Translations under genes and position numbers: made by a program | DNA from: Phytomonas francai | Taxonomy: Eukaryota; Euglenozoa; Kinetoplastea; Trypanosomatida; Trypanosomatidae | Assembly: GCA_001766655.1 (NCBI GenBank) | Contig: MJCC01000008.1 | Span: 63,008 to 127,007 of the forward strand | Length of the DNA stretch: 64,000 nucleotides | Direction: 5' to 3' | The notes under the pieces: model-generated | The model's database searches: none | Seen by the model: only the letters and a program-made list of their open reading frames with translations | Told to the model about the DNA's origin: nothing | Part shown: piece after piece, positions 36,033 through 44,436 of the stretch | Numbering within the stretch: the first letter of the stretch is position 1 | How the letters are laid out: every line of letters starts with the position of its first letter

Positions 36033-36381
36033 AGGTTAGCGGTGTGGTATAGGGTATTGCTGTTGTTTTGTATTAAGGTGTTTCCTAATGGATGCATAAT
36101 ATTTTTAAACTATCGATCGTTAGCATAAGAAGTTTGAAAAGTCTGAACGTTAAATGTCTGCGCATAATTTGCATATATATCTATAGGAAGGGTGAAGGAG
36201 AGAGAACTATTTCTACTTTTTAAACAAAGACTCATGCTTTGAAATCAGAGAGGGGGGGTGACTTTTATGCTTCACGATAAACTTTCACGTTCACTCTCCC
36301 CGTGTTCTATTCATGCATTGGGTAACACATCGTTGCCGATATCATCAGCGAGAAGGGGAAAAAAAATAGGGAAAAAGGGAG
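36033..36381. other. Spacer, no gene seen
   Basis: AT-rich presumed 3'UTR with a C/T tract near 36293-36310 and a purine-rich 5'UTR (A-run 36359-36367). No strong acceptor could be chosen. Confidence 0.4.
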
Positions 36382-36861
36382 ATGATGTCTAGCAAAAGGA
36401 GGAAGAGTGGAGGCGCGGATCAAAATATCGACACAAAGAAACTAACGGTAGAATCGCTTAAGCAACAGTGCTATGCAGCAGAGCGGATTTTGGCTATAAG
36501 CACGGGTCAAGAAAAAAGACTAGACGTTGAGATCGACAACCTTCAGCGACAAATCGCACTTGCTCAGCAAAAAAACGAAGAAATCGATAAGACTCTCGAT
36601 GACGACGCTGTGCATATGAAGAAAATGTACAAGACAAATGAGGACCTACTTAAGCAGCGGTACGAGAAACTCGTACAAAGCGCTGAGGACGCCGAAAATG
36701 AAAATTGCTCTCTGAGAGAGAAGCTAGTAGAAATCAAGAAGCGGAAAGAGGAGGAACTCCGCCGCCGGGAAGCTGACATCGAAGAGCAGAAACGCCTTAT
36801 TGATCAGCAGGTTCTTTTGTTCGGTATGAAACTCAAGGAAGTACTTGAGCGGATGCAATGA
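36382..36861 (+). CDS. Coiled-coil protein, 159 aa, possibly axonemal
   Basis: Two Mets in a row (36382, 36385) can start it. After a basic N-terminus (SSKRRKSGG) nearly the whole protein (residues about 20-155) is predicted by eye to be one coiled coil, rich in Glu, Lys and Gln with regular Leu spacing (LKQQCYAAERILAI, EIDNLQRQIALAQQKNEEI, EEELRRREADIEEQKRLIDQQ). Small all-coiled proteins of this kind include dynein-regulatory-complex subunits such as DRC12/CCDC153. The resemblance is general, and a basal-body or tubulin-binding cofactor role is equally possible. DRC1 lies 14 kb downstream. Confidence 0.65.
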   Translation: MMSSKRRKSGGADQNIDTKKLTVESLKQQCYAAERILAISTGQEKRLDVEIDNLQRQIALAQQKNEEIDKTLDDDAVHMKKMYKTNEDLLKQRYEKLVQSAEDAENENCSLREKLVEIKKRKEEELRRREADIEEQKRLIDQQVLLFGMKLKEVLERMQ

Positions 36862-37225
36862 AAATGTTATAAAAGATAACATGATGTCGAACAAAAAAAA
36901 AATGGAGAGAATCTGTATATTAGGTTATGTAAATATGCGCACGGGAAGGCTTTCCTAGCCCTCTGCTCCCCCCCTCCCCTCCCCGCTGCTTTTGTCAACT
37001 TGATCCGTAAATCTGGTTGGCGGTGCTGCTGGTTGGTCTGGCGAAGAGGATCTACTGGGTTCGGTGTTCCCCTTTCTTCAAATTTTCATCCTGTTGTTAT
37101 GACCTTTTTAACCTTTTTAAACTCAAGGGTCTTGAATCGTCTGTTAAAATTCATAAAATCCACGTATTTAAATACACGCAAAACACATATCGCTTCAGCT
37201 TTTTATAAGAATTGAGGGAGGAAAA

Positions 37226-37570
37226 ATGAGTGCCACATTTACGGCCGAACAGTTGTCCCGCTTCAACGGGCTGGATGGCTCTCCCATTTACGTTTCCGTC
37301 AAGGGCAAAGTGTACGATTGCTCCACGGGAGCCGCTTTCTACGGTCAGGGCGCGCCGTATGGCTTTTTTGCCGGGAAGGACGTCACGCGTTGCCTCGCCA
37401 AGATGCTACTCGACTGCAGCGAAGCAAATAGTGGCTGGGATAACCTGTCGAAAGAGCACATCTCAACGCTGGATGGGTGGGTGCAAAAGTACGACTCGAA
37501 GTACCCCGTTGTTGGAACTTTTGAGCCAGACCCGGAATTCAAGAGTCGTGGAGATCAGTTTGGTCCTTGA
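37226..37570 (+). CDS. Cytochrome b5-like / MAPR heme-binding protein
   Basis: 114 aa. The fold signature of membrane-associated progesterone receptors is clear: FTAEQLSRFNG, then SPIYVSVKGKVYDCSTG, then FYGQGAPYGFFAGKDVTRCLAKM, then DNLSKEHISTLDGWVQKYDSKYPVVG. The Tyr residues replacing the His pair of classical cytochrome b5 suggest MAPR-type heme binding. There is no N-terminal membrane anchor, unlike PGRMC1, so this is the soluble short form (neudesin/Dap1-like core). Members bind heme and support cytochrome P450 enzymes and sterol metabolism. Start: single ATG after a purine-rich leader. Confidence 0.88.
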   Translation: MSATFTAEQLSRFNGLDGSPIYVSVKGKVYDCSTGAAFYGQGAPYGFFAGKDVTRCLAKMLLDCSEANSGWDNLSKEHISTLDGWVQKYDSKYPVVGTFEPDPEFKSRGDQFGP

Positions 37571-37965
37571 GGGGCTGTGCTTTGGCAAACGTTATTGTAT
37601 CGTTTTAGCCTGAGAGCTATTCAAAGGCTTGCATAATAATCTATTTTATCTTTCTTTTATTATTATTATATATAGATAGGTCTATATAAAGAGAAAAAAA
37701 AAAGAAAAAGCAGTCTTCCTTTTTAAATATCTTAACAAGTATTTTGGATCGTACCACGATACTTTCATCTCACTATTGATTTAGAGCATCGATAAGTGGA
37801 AAATGAATTACCATGGGCATATCCTGTTTGAATTTGATGGAAATGATAGCATCTTTCTGTTGGTTCTCTGTTTTCTAAGCAACATGTAGAATTCCCTTCA
37901 CACCCATAACACATATTGCGTTTCAATAACGCTAGAACAATTGCATTCCTGCCACGCCCTATCGT
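37571..37965. other. Spacer, no gene seen
   Basis: AT-rich with a (TAT)n/TA patch (37655-37690) and an A-run. No strong pyrimidine tract close to the next ATG. The acceptor is uncertain. Confidence 0.4.
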
Positions 37966-39195
37966 ATGCCGGAGGTGGTGGAGGATCGCTCCATAGAGTT
38001 TCTTCTTCTCCACAGCGAGAATGCTCCCTTGCCGGATCTCGACGCCCTGCGCGACGTCGCTTTCACGCGGCACCACTGGAAGGAGGCGTTCGACGGCGTG
38101 CAGGACCCGCTTTGGTGGGACGTGTGGGGGCTGAAAACGTTCCTGAACGACGTCGACAGCGAGGTCTACGTCGACATTCGCAACCGGCTCTTCCCCCTGG
38201 CCGCGGGAGAGGGGATGCCGTGGGCGGGCAGCGCCTTTTTCAACCGCGCGGGGTATAAACTGCTGGAGTGCATGGAGGCCACGGGGGTTTGGCTGCACCT
38301 ACGCGGTCGCCTCGGGGCCTCGCGGGGGAAAGAAAAGGGGAAAGGGCAGCGGAGGCGGAAGGGGCGCGTCCCGCGGCGGACGCTGGTCTTCGCGGACGTC
38401 TGCGGGGGGCCGGGGGCCTTTGCGCAGGCCCTCCTCCACGCCGGCCGGGGCCGCGGCTTCCCGCGGGTCCGCGGCGTCGGCATGACCCTCGCCGGCGTGG
38501 AGGGTCTCGACTGGTACCCTGCCCTCCTGCGCGCCGCCTTCACGCCGACCTACGGCCTCGACGGGACCGGCAACGTCTACGAGCTCGCCAACCTCCACGC
38601 GCTGGCCTCGATGTCGACCGAAACCCTGCTGTGCGTCGCCGATGGCGGGTTTCACGTCGACTTCGCCATCGCCAACTACCAAGAGTCGATTTCCTCGCGT
38701 ATATTATTTGCTCAGTGGCTTGCGGCGCTGATGATACTCCAGAAGGGTGGCTGCCTCGTGCTGAAGCTTTTCGACACCATCACCGCGTTTACGAGGTCGC
38801 TGTTGTTTCTTACGACTTTTTTGTACGGCATGGTGCATATTGTGAAGCCCAAGCACAGCCGTGTTGTCAACAGCGAAAAATATTTAGTCTGTCTGGATTA
38901 CAAAGGGATCGCCGATAAACCCGGCTGGATGGCATATTTCGAACAGGTATTGGTGTCCGGATTCTCGGATAATGACTACATCCCCGAGCTCATTCCAGAG
39001 GCGTGGGTGACATCGGATCCATCCTTTATGCAGAGTCTCACTGAGATGATTCAGGTCATTTCACGGAATCAAAAAATAGGACTGCAAATGATTGTCGACG
39101 AGACGAAAAACAAAAGGGCAAGAGTTGAGGAAAGCAACACGGTAGCCCCAGACAAGGAGCTGGAAAAGGACGAAGCAGTAAAGAAGGATGCCTAA
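37966..39195 (+). CDS. MTR1: Cap-specific mRNA 2'-O-methyltransferase (MTr1-like, FtsJ fold)
   Basis: 409 aa. The catalytic tetrad K-D-K-E is visible: Lys98 in FFNRAGYKLLE, Asp226 in CVADGGF, Lys267 in GGCLVLKLFD, Glu304 in NSEKYLVC. The S-adenosylmethionine-binding loop is FADVCGGPGAFAQALL (142-157). This matches Adrift-type FtsJ methyltransferases. TbMTr1 methylates the first transcribed nucleotide of the spliced leader and other Pol II RNAs, a step towards cap 4. A basic low-complexity insert (RGKEKGKGQRRRKGR, residues 120-134) just before the SAM loop and a charged C-terminal tail are extra. GC content is very high from about 38040 to 38680, then falls. In T. brucei the gene is, as I recall, next to iPGM as here. 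Confidence 0.82.
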   Translation: MPEVVEDRSIEFLLLHSENAPLPDLDALRDVAFTRHHWKEAFDGVQDPLWWDVWGLKTFLNDVDSEVYVDIRNRLFPLAAGEGMPWAGSAFFNRAGYKLLECMEATGVWLHLRGRLGASRGKEKGKGQRRRKGRVPRRTLVFADVCGGPGAFAQALLHAGRGRGFPRVRGVGMTLAGVEGLDWYPALLRAAFTPTYGLDGTGNVYELANLHALASMSTETLLCVADGGFHVDFAIANYQESISSRILFAQWLAALMILQKGGCLVLKLFDTITAFTRSLLFLTTFLYGMVHIVKPKHSRVVNSEKYLVCLDYKGIADKPGWMAYFEQVLVSGFSDNDYIPELIPEAWVTSDPSFMQSLTEMIQVISRNQKIGLQMIVDETKNKRARVEESNTVAPDKELEKDEAVKKDA

Positions 39196-39226
39196 AACTT
39201 TCTTTTTTAAATGCAATACGCTGCAC

Positions 39227-39266
<40 letters not shown>

Positions 39267-39542
39267 TTCAAGATGTGCTATGTCGTTTCTGTTGTTTGCA
39301 TTTAAAAACGCATTAATGATAAAAAAAAAAAATAGAAACTAAAAAAACCGCCCTCCTTGCCATGTTCTGTTCGATGCCACACCCGATGGGCACTGCCACA
39401 CCTATTCCCCTCCCCCCCCCCCCCCCCCCCACCCGTCTCTCTTCACGTCTCGCGCGGCCTGTAGATCTTGCTCTCTAGTCTTACACACACACACACACAC
39501 CCTTCTCTCCACCCCCACCTTCATTGCGTTTTGCGCGGCAGG
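39196..39542 (+). repeat. Repeat-rich spacer: (TA)n, poly-C and (AC)n
   Basis: (TA)n at 39227-39263, A-runs at 39320-39332, a C-run at about 39409-39430 and (AC)n at 39483-39500. Candidate acceptors are the AG in CTGTAG (39464-39465), CTCTAG (39476-39477), or GGCAG just before the iPGM ATG (39540-39541). Confidence 0.8.
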
Positions 39543-41201
39543 ATGTCGAAGCTGACCCTCGCCCCGCACCCCACACTCCCCCGCCGGGCGCTGCTGCTCG
39601 TCGTGATGGACGGCCTCGGGATCGGCCCCGGCGACGCCTACGACGCCGTCCACTGCGCGCGGACGCCGTGCATGGACGGCCTGCGCGCGCGCGCGGGGCG
39701 CTTCCGGTCGATCCGCGCGCACGGGACGGCGGTCGGGCTCCCGACGGACGCGGATATGGGGAATAGCGAGGTGGGCCACAACGCCCTCGGCGCCGGCCGC
39801 GTCTTTCTGCAGGGCGCCTCGCTCGTCGACAACGCGCTTCGCAGCGGCGAGCTCTACGAGAGCGCGGGCTACCGCTACCTCCACGGCGCCTTCGCGCACG
39901 GCGGGACCCTGCACCTCATCGGCCTCCTCAGCGACGGCGGGGTGCACTCGCGGGACGACCAGCTCTACTGCTTTGTGCGCCGCGCGGCGGCCGACGGGGC
40001 CCGGCGGATCCGCGTCCACGTCCTCTACGACGGCCGCGACGTGCCGGACGGCAGCGCGTTCGCCTTCACGGCGGCCCTCGAGGCCGTCCTCGCCGAGCTC
40101 CGCGCGGGCGGCTGCGATGCGCAGGTCGCGAGCGGCGGCGGCCGCATGTTCGTCACCATGGACCGCTACGAGGCGGACTGGGCGATCGTGGAGCGGGGCT
40201 GGCGGGCGCACGTCCTGGGCGAGGGCCGGCCCTTCCGCTCGGCCACGGAGGCCATCACGACCTTCCGCGCCGAGGACCCCGCGGTGAGCGACCAGTACTA
40301 CCCCCCCTTCGTCGTCGTCGACGCCGCCGGCGCGCCGGTCGGCACCATCGACGACGGCGACGCCGTCCTCTGCTTTAACTTCCGCGGCGACCGCGTCATC
40401 GAGCTCTCGCGCGCCTTCGAGGACGACGCCTTCGAGCCCTTCGATCGCGTCCGGCGGCCCCGGGTGCGGTACGCCGGGATGGTCCGCTACGACGGCGACC
40501 TCGGCATCCCGAACAACTTCCTCGTACCCCCGCCGAAGCTCTCGCGCGTGAGCGAGGAGTACCTCTGCGGCAGCGGCGCCAACATCTTCGCCTGCTCGGA
40601 GACGCAGAAGTTCGGCCACGTCACGTACTTCTGGAACGGCAACCGCAGCGGGAAGCTCGACGAGGCCCACGAGACCTTCTTCGAGATCCCCAGCGACCGC
40701 GTCCAGTTCAACCAGAAGCCAAAGATGAAGGCCGCCGAGATCACCGAGGCCGCGATCGAGGCGCTCCGAAGCCGCAAGTACGACGTCGTCCGGATCAACT
40801 TCCCGAACGGGGATATGGTCGGCCACACCGGCGACCTCGACGCCACCATCACGGCCGTCGAGACCGTCGATGAGGCCCTCGCGAAGCTCATCGAGGTCGT
40901 CGACGAGGTCAATGGCGTCTTTCTGATCACCGCCGATCACGGCAACTCGGACGACATGGCGCAGCGCGATAAAAAGGGGAACCCGCTGAAGGGGCCGGAC
41001 GGAAAGGTGCTCGCCCTCACCTCGCACACGCTCTCGCCGGTGCCCCTGTTCATCGGCGGCGCCGGGCTCGACCCCAGAGTCGCCCTCCGCGTCGACATCC
41101 CGATGGCCGGCCTCGCGAACATCACGGCAACGTACCTCAACCTCCTCGGGTTCGAGGCCCCGGAGGACTACGAACCGTCGCTCATTCAAATTGTTGAATA
41201 A
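39543..41201 (+). CDS. iPGAM: Cofactor-independent phosphoglycerate mutase
   Basis: 552 aa, the size of the T. brucei enzyme. It interconverts 3- and 2-phosphoglycerate in glycolysis and uses metal ions, with no 2,3-bisphosphoglycerate cofactor. Visible elements: metal-binding Asp23 in VVMDGLGIGPGD, the catalytic Ser75 in ADMGNSEVGHNALGAGR, the substrate segment LLSDGGVHSRDDQ and YDGRDVPDG, FRGDRVIELSRAF, and the C-terminal metal-binding TADHGNSDDM and SHTLSPVPLFIGG. No peroxisomal targeting signal is seen at the C-terminus (ends IQIVE), so it should be cytosolic as in T. brucei, where the glycosomal steps end before this enzyme. The start is the ATG at 39543; upstream codons are AC repeat. 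GC is very high throughout. Confidence 0.96.
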   Translation: MSKLTLAPHPTLPRRALLLVVMDGLGIGPGDAYDAVHCARTPCMDGLRARAGRFRSIRAHGTAVGLPTDADMGNSEVGHNALGAGRVFLQGASLVDNALRSGELYESAGYRYLHGAFAHGGTLHLIGLLSDGGVHSRDDQLYCFVRRAAADGARRIRVHVLYDGRDVPDGSAFAFTAALEAVLAELRAGGCDAQVASGGGRMFVTMDRYEADWAIVERGWRAHVLGEGRPFRSATEAITTFRAEDPAVSDQYYPPFVVVDAAGAPVGTIDDGDAVLCFNFRGDRVIELSRAFEDDAFEPFDRVRRPRVRYAGMVRYDGDLGIPNNFLVPPPKLSRVSEEYLCGSGANIFACSETQKFGHVTYFWNGNRSGKLDEAHETFFEIPSDRVQFNQKPKMKAAEITEAAIEALRSRKYDVVRINFPNGDMVGHTGDLDATITAVETVDEALAKLIEVVDEVNGVFLITADHGNSDDMAQRDKKGNPLKGPDGKVLALTSHTLSPVPLFIGGAGLDPRVALRVDIPMAGLANITATYLNLLGFEAPEDYEPSLIQIVE

Positions 41202-41800
41202 CCAAAAGGCGCGTGAAGAAGAGAAAGAAAGAGAGGAAAACAAGAAGGGAGGAGGATAGATTTTTGCCACGCAAGCACCGAAGGATAGGCTTCCCCATCG
41301 ACCCGTAACTATCTATCTTCTCATTATTGCTAGTATATAAATATTGATCAAGTGATGTACCCAATTCTCTATTTAAAAAAAAAAATAATAATAATAATTG
41401 CATCATCAGTACAACACTCAATTCGTCAGGTTTTTTGAAAATAAATTGTCACAATAGTGGGAAAAAATACAATGGAATCCTATTTCTGATCTCGCGCCCC
41501 CCCCACCCCCATCCTCTGATTCTCTTTTTGGTCGTTCAAAAAAAAAAAAAAGATACGTCACTATATATATGTATACGTGTACATGTGAGCTTTTTTTTGT
41601 AGGGGCGGAACAACGAAAAGAGTTCGCGAAAAGTAACACAGTGGACTAATAACCTCAGTAACAAGTTATCAATCAGGTGCAATAAGCTGAAATTTACTTC
41701 TAATGACCAATTCATGAGGGTATGAATTCTCAAGCAATGTCTTTATATAAGTAGAAGAAATTTCAAAAAGGAAAAAAAAAGAACAACAACGCTGTCCCAC

Positions 41801-42227
41801 ATGGATTACTTACATTTCTCTTTTCGACGTCTGGTTGAGTCGGGTTATTTGGAATGTCTAAAAAATTCTTGCTCTTTTGAAGCCCTTCAGTCATTTCTTA
41901 CTCTAGATAGTATGAGTTCTTAGATCCATTCATGTGAAATCACAGAACGAAGATGAAATCATAATTCGCGAAAATAAAATAAAAAAGGTCCGTAGATCTA
42001 TTTGCTACCATGAGGCCCGCCCAGATTCCCTTACAATTGAGTTTATCGAGCGACTAACCAAGGACGAAAGGTTCCAGAACATGGTAATCTGCCGCTTTAT
42101 GGTCTCTCCTTGATGTCGACAGCATCCTTTACTTTACAACCATATACCTTTAGATTATGAAGAAAAGGCCTTGTCGTGATCCACTGTTAATGGGATCTCT
42201 GGGACTGGAGGTGGTGGACACCTGTAA
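41801..42227 (+). pseudogene. Possible decayed gene: coding-like frame with one frameshift and two TGA
   Basis: An ATG at 41801 opens 40 codons to a TAG at 41921-41923. A frame displaced by one base is open from 41916 for 65 codons to a TGA (42111-42113), with protein-like content (for example ARPDSLTIEFIERLTKDER). It continues past that TGA for 21 codons to another TGA (42177-42179) and then to a TAA at 42225-42227. One extra T near 41918-41921 would join the first two parts. Together that is about 140 codons of non-repetitive sequence between low-complexity regions. Open runs of this length are also expected by chance at this composition, so this is a weak call. No family recognised. Confidence 0.25.
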
Positions 42228-42446
42228 AGGGCAGGGATATTCCAAGCGCAAGTTGCGTTCACCGGAGTTCCAGAGACATGCTTCGATGTGTATCTGAAAA
42301 GAACGCCTACAAGCTTTACATTCCTCTCTCCCAACTCACTTCCATTGTTTTTATCGTCTTTCGCGTTTGTATTGTGTATGCTACAGGTTATTCTTAATTT
42401 CCCTCTTTCATGTTCTCCTGCGCCGTACTTTCCAGGCTGTGGACGA

Positions 42447-42592
42447 TGTTGGAACGAAATGCGGTTACTGATGCTATTGATAAGGAAGGCCCTTCCAACT
42501 TTTGCCAAACAAATCAGTCTCCCTTTAGCGACAATCTCTTTAATAGCAGCAAAACAATACTAGCGAGCATACTATTTAAAGTAAAAGTATGA
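42447..42592 (+). other. Upstream open reading frame ending 4 bases before SAS6-like start
   Basis: A pyrimidine tract (CTTTCATGTTCTCCTGCGCC, then GTACTTTCCAG) ends in AG 42434-42435. The first ATG after it (42447) opens 48 codons ending in TGA at 42590-42592, and the SAS6-like ATG starts at 42597. If that acceptor is used, the SAS6-like message carries this upstream frame, which could lower its translation. Alternative acceptors at 42548 and 42562 (AGCAG, ACTAG) would remove it. Confidence 0.35.
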
Positions 42593-42596
42593 AGTT

Positions 42597-43175
42597 ATGG
42601 AGGGTCGATTATCCCAATTAGAGCAAAATTTAAAACTAATCCAACAGGCAGATCCGATCTATACGACGGGCTACTCCCTCGTCTACGATCGAGAGGTGCC
42701 ATGTGAATTTAGAAATCACAACGCAAACCCGCTATTCCGAGGGGTCTTAGAGTGTGTTAGGATTAGAGTATTTATAAAAGGAGATGAATGCAATCTGAGT
42801 TCGCTTTTGGTTGAGATCACGACCGACGTGGATGTTTTCATGCACTATACATGCATTGTCAACGACAATGGATTTCTGAGGCTTCGTGAGGATCAAAATC
42901 TCCTCTGCGAATATTCCCAGTTCCTCAAGACGCTGCTTGTGTTGTTTAATCGATGCATCGCCGAGCAAGGCCGACTTTTGTGCGCAATAATAATCGAAAC
43001 GAAGGACGTCGCCACTTTAGAATTCATCGAAAATTTGCAGTACAAGATGGTTCGCGTCCTAGTTCTTCCGTTAATGGCTTCTTCCCCTGAGGTAGTTCGC
43101 GAACAGGTGCAGTATCGTTATACAGCCACGCTTGCGCGTCTGAATTTAGTAGTAGAGCAAATGGATCAAAAGTGA
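42597..43175 (+). CDS. SAS6L: SAS6-like (SAS6L) basal-body/axoneme-base protein
   Basis: 192 aa. It is essentially only the SAS-6 N-terminal head domain. SLLVEITTDVDVFMHYTCIV corresponds to the 'LVVRLTDDxDPFFLY' strand pair of SAS-6, followed by LRLREDQNLLCEYSQFLKTLLVLFNRCI (the '..QQGLLVDFxxFPxKFIDLL' region) and a last strand/helix with TLEFIENLQYKMVRVLVLPL. The long coiled coil of SAS-6 is missing. SAS6L proteins are known from kinetoplastids and apicomplexans: T. brucei SAS6L sits near the basal plate of the flagellum and the Toxoplasma form in the conoid. The assignment is from motif shape, so a second divergent SAS-6 paralogue cannot be excluded. Confidence 0.6.
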   Translation: MEGRLSQLEQNLKLIQQADPIYTTGYSLVYDREVPCEFRNHNANPLFRGVLECVRIRVFIKGDECNLSSLLVEITTDVDVFMHYTCIVNDNGFLRLREDQNLLCEYSQFLKTLLVLFNRCIAEQGRLLCAIIIETKDVATLEFIENLQYKMVRVLVLPLMASSPEVVREQVQYRYTATLARLNLVVEQMDQK

Positions 43176-43830
43176 CTCGTGCGAATTTGGTAATAGAGCT
43201 TTGGCAAAAGGAATCCCAACACTTTACCACCTACGTTATATCATTCTTTTACGCGGAGTATGATCTATTTTTATTTTGTACATTGTTATGACTAGATTTT
43301 TGCTTGCGTTACTGTTAAGTAGGGGATCCCTTGGCTATGAAGACGTTGTTGCCGCGAGTATTTTTGACTGTTGAATATACTTCATAAAGCGCGTACGTTT
43401 CCCCCCCCCCCCCCCTCCCTAAAGCCCCTTTTGAATTTAGCTGTGAGCCACGAAAATAATCGCTTTGAATTTTCACCGAGCATTTCTAAAAACACTACCT
43501 AGAGGCAATATTTGCGGCGACGTCAAATCGATTTTTCATTTCAGAATCACCTTTAGATCCCCCTCCCTGTGTGCGTTCTGGAACGATATTCTGATCTTGT
43601 ATGCATTTGTGAAGGAATTAGATTCGAACCAATATTAATAGTGATCAGTGTTTTGTAAAATTCCCCTACCAGTGTTGCATTTTCCCTCGAGAAGCACCAC
43701 CCATGTAAAGAAGATTTTTATCTTGGCTATCACTACTACTACTACTAATCTTCCAACTTTGTACCAATAAATCATCTAGTAAAAGGCAACTCGTAAGACT
43801 GCATGCATATGTAGTGGGACGTTCCTAACA
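43176..43830. other. 655-base spacer, no gene seen
   Basis: It contains a C-run at about 43401-43417, a short ACT/CTA trinucleotide run (43731-43747) and AT-rich sequence. A T-arm-like GATTCGAACC on the + strand (43621-43630) was examined for a minus-strand tRNA and rejected. Confidence 0.5.
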
Positions 43831-44436
43831 ATGAAGGCATCGTTTAGGTTATTTAGTGTATCGCGTCCTCTCACTCCGTCTGAGCTTCTTAAGACAATTC
43901 GAGCAAATCCTGGAATGACGGCGGAGTACTACGCGAACCGCTACTTTAGTAGCGATAAATTAATGCATATTAACCACCTTTTGTGGGGAAATCTCAAGCG
44001 ATTTGGTAAGATCTATCATGAACGCAGTGCGGGTTCAGATGCGTCGCCGAGGTGGTTTCCTGTCTTCGGAATGGCCCGTATTCATCGCGTATACCAACAT
44101 AACTCAGAAGACGAAAACCTTTCCGTGCTGAACACGTTAAAAGACGACCGTTCAGACGCCTCCACGTGGTTTGATTCCCCCGACTCCTCCCTTCGCGACG
44201 AGGCGTCCTTTGGCAATATCACCAACAACGACAGTACAAAAGAGGAGGATAACCTTGAAGTTGAGATGGTTGTCATGCGAGAAGTGCAAGCGCAGCCTGG
44301 AAAGGATATTCAATATTATATTCAGTGCTTGCCTGAGTTCATGCAGCGGAGCGCTCCTCTCGCGTTTAAGCGGCTGCGCGAGTCTGGTTTGCTCAAGCGC
44401 GAATCCACCTCTGTAGGAACATTCGTATGGCGTTGA
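43831..44436 (+). CDS. Putative mitochondrial protein with winged-helix-like ends
   Basis: 201 aa. The first residues (MKASFRLFSVSRPL) look like a mitochondrial presequence. Residues about 16-78 have a winged-helix layout like Z-alpha domains: LLKTIRANPGMTAEYYANRYF, then a helix with HINHLLWGNLKRFGKIYHER and a wing ending in PRWFPVFG. The C-terminal 45 residues repeat the idea (KDIQYYIQCLPEF, FKRLRESGLLKRE, then a strand ending FVWR). The middle (about 90-145) is acidic and probably disordered. Tandem winged helices would suggest nucleic-acid binding in the mitochondrion, perhaps in RNA processing. That is inference and no named family is recognised. Confidence 0.6.
   Translation: MKASFRLFSVSRPLTPSELLKTIRANPGMTAEYYANRYFSSDKLMHINHLLWGNLKRFGKIYHERSAGSDASPRWFPVFGMARIHRVYQHNSEDENLSVLNTLKDDRSDASTWFDSPDSSLRDEASFGNITNNDSTKEEDNLEVEMVVMREVQAQPGKDIQYYIQCLPEFMQRSAPLAFKRLRESGLLKRESTSVGTFVWR

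Larger units (their letters stand above)
41202..42596. other. 1.4 kb spacer: low-complexity part then coding-like broken frames
   Basis: 41202-41800 is AT-rich and repetitive (AAT run near 41388-41400, C-run near 41498-41512, A-run 41539-41551, T-run 41591-41598). 41801-42592 is different: few homopolymers, balanced composition and several overlapping open stretches. Those are described in two further entries. A 117-codon open stretch on the opposite strand (42155-42508) also exists. In a one-direction gene cluster it is probably chance. Confidence 0.5.

Noticed and set aside
39402..41270. 622-codon minus-strand frame opposite iPGM
   Set aside because: Shadow of a strongly conserved enzyme in GC-rich DNA. 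Its composition is biased and it has no start or splice context.
42105..42180. Reading in-frame TGA as tryptophan or selenocysteine in the broken frame
   Set aside because: Throughout the window TGA ends clearly complete genes (for example at 2409 and 42592) and tryptophan uses TGG. No SECIS-like core was found downstream.
42155..42508. 117-codon minus-strand frame in the 1.4 kb spacer
   Set aside because: All supported genes are on the + strand, and no minus-strand pyrimidine tract plus AG precedes it. Left as chance, though composition is not bad.
43610..43640. B-box/T-arm-like GATTCGAACC with a 5-bp T-stem on the minus strand, suggesting a tRNA gene
   Set aside because: No matching acceptor strand about 60 bases away and no anticodon or D arm, so only an isolated T-arm-like match.
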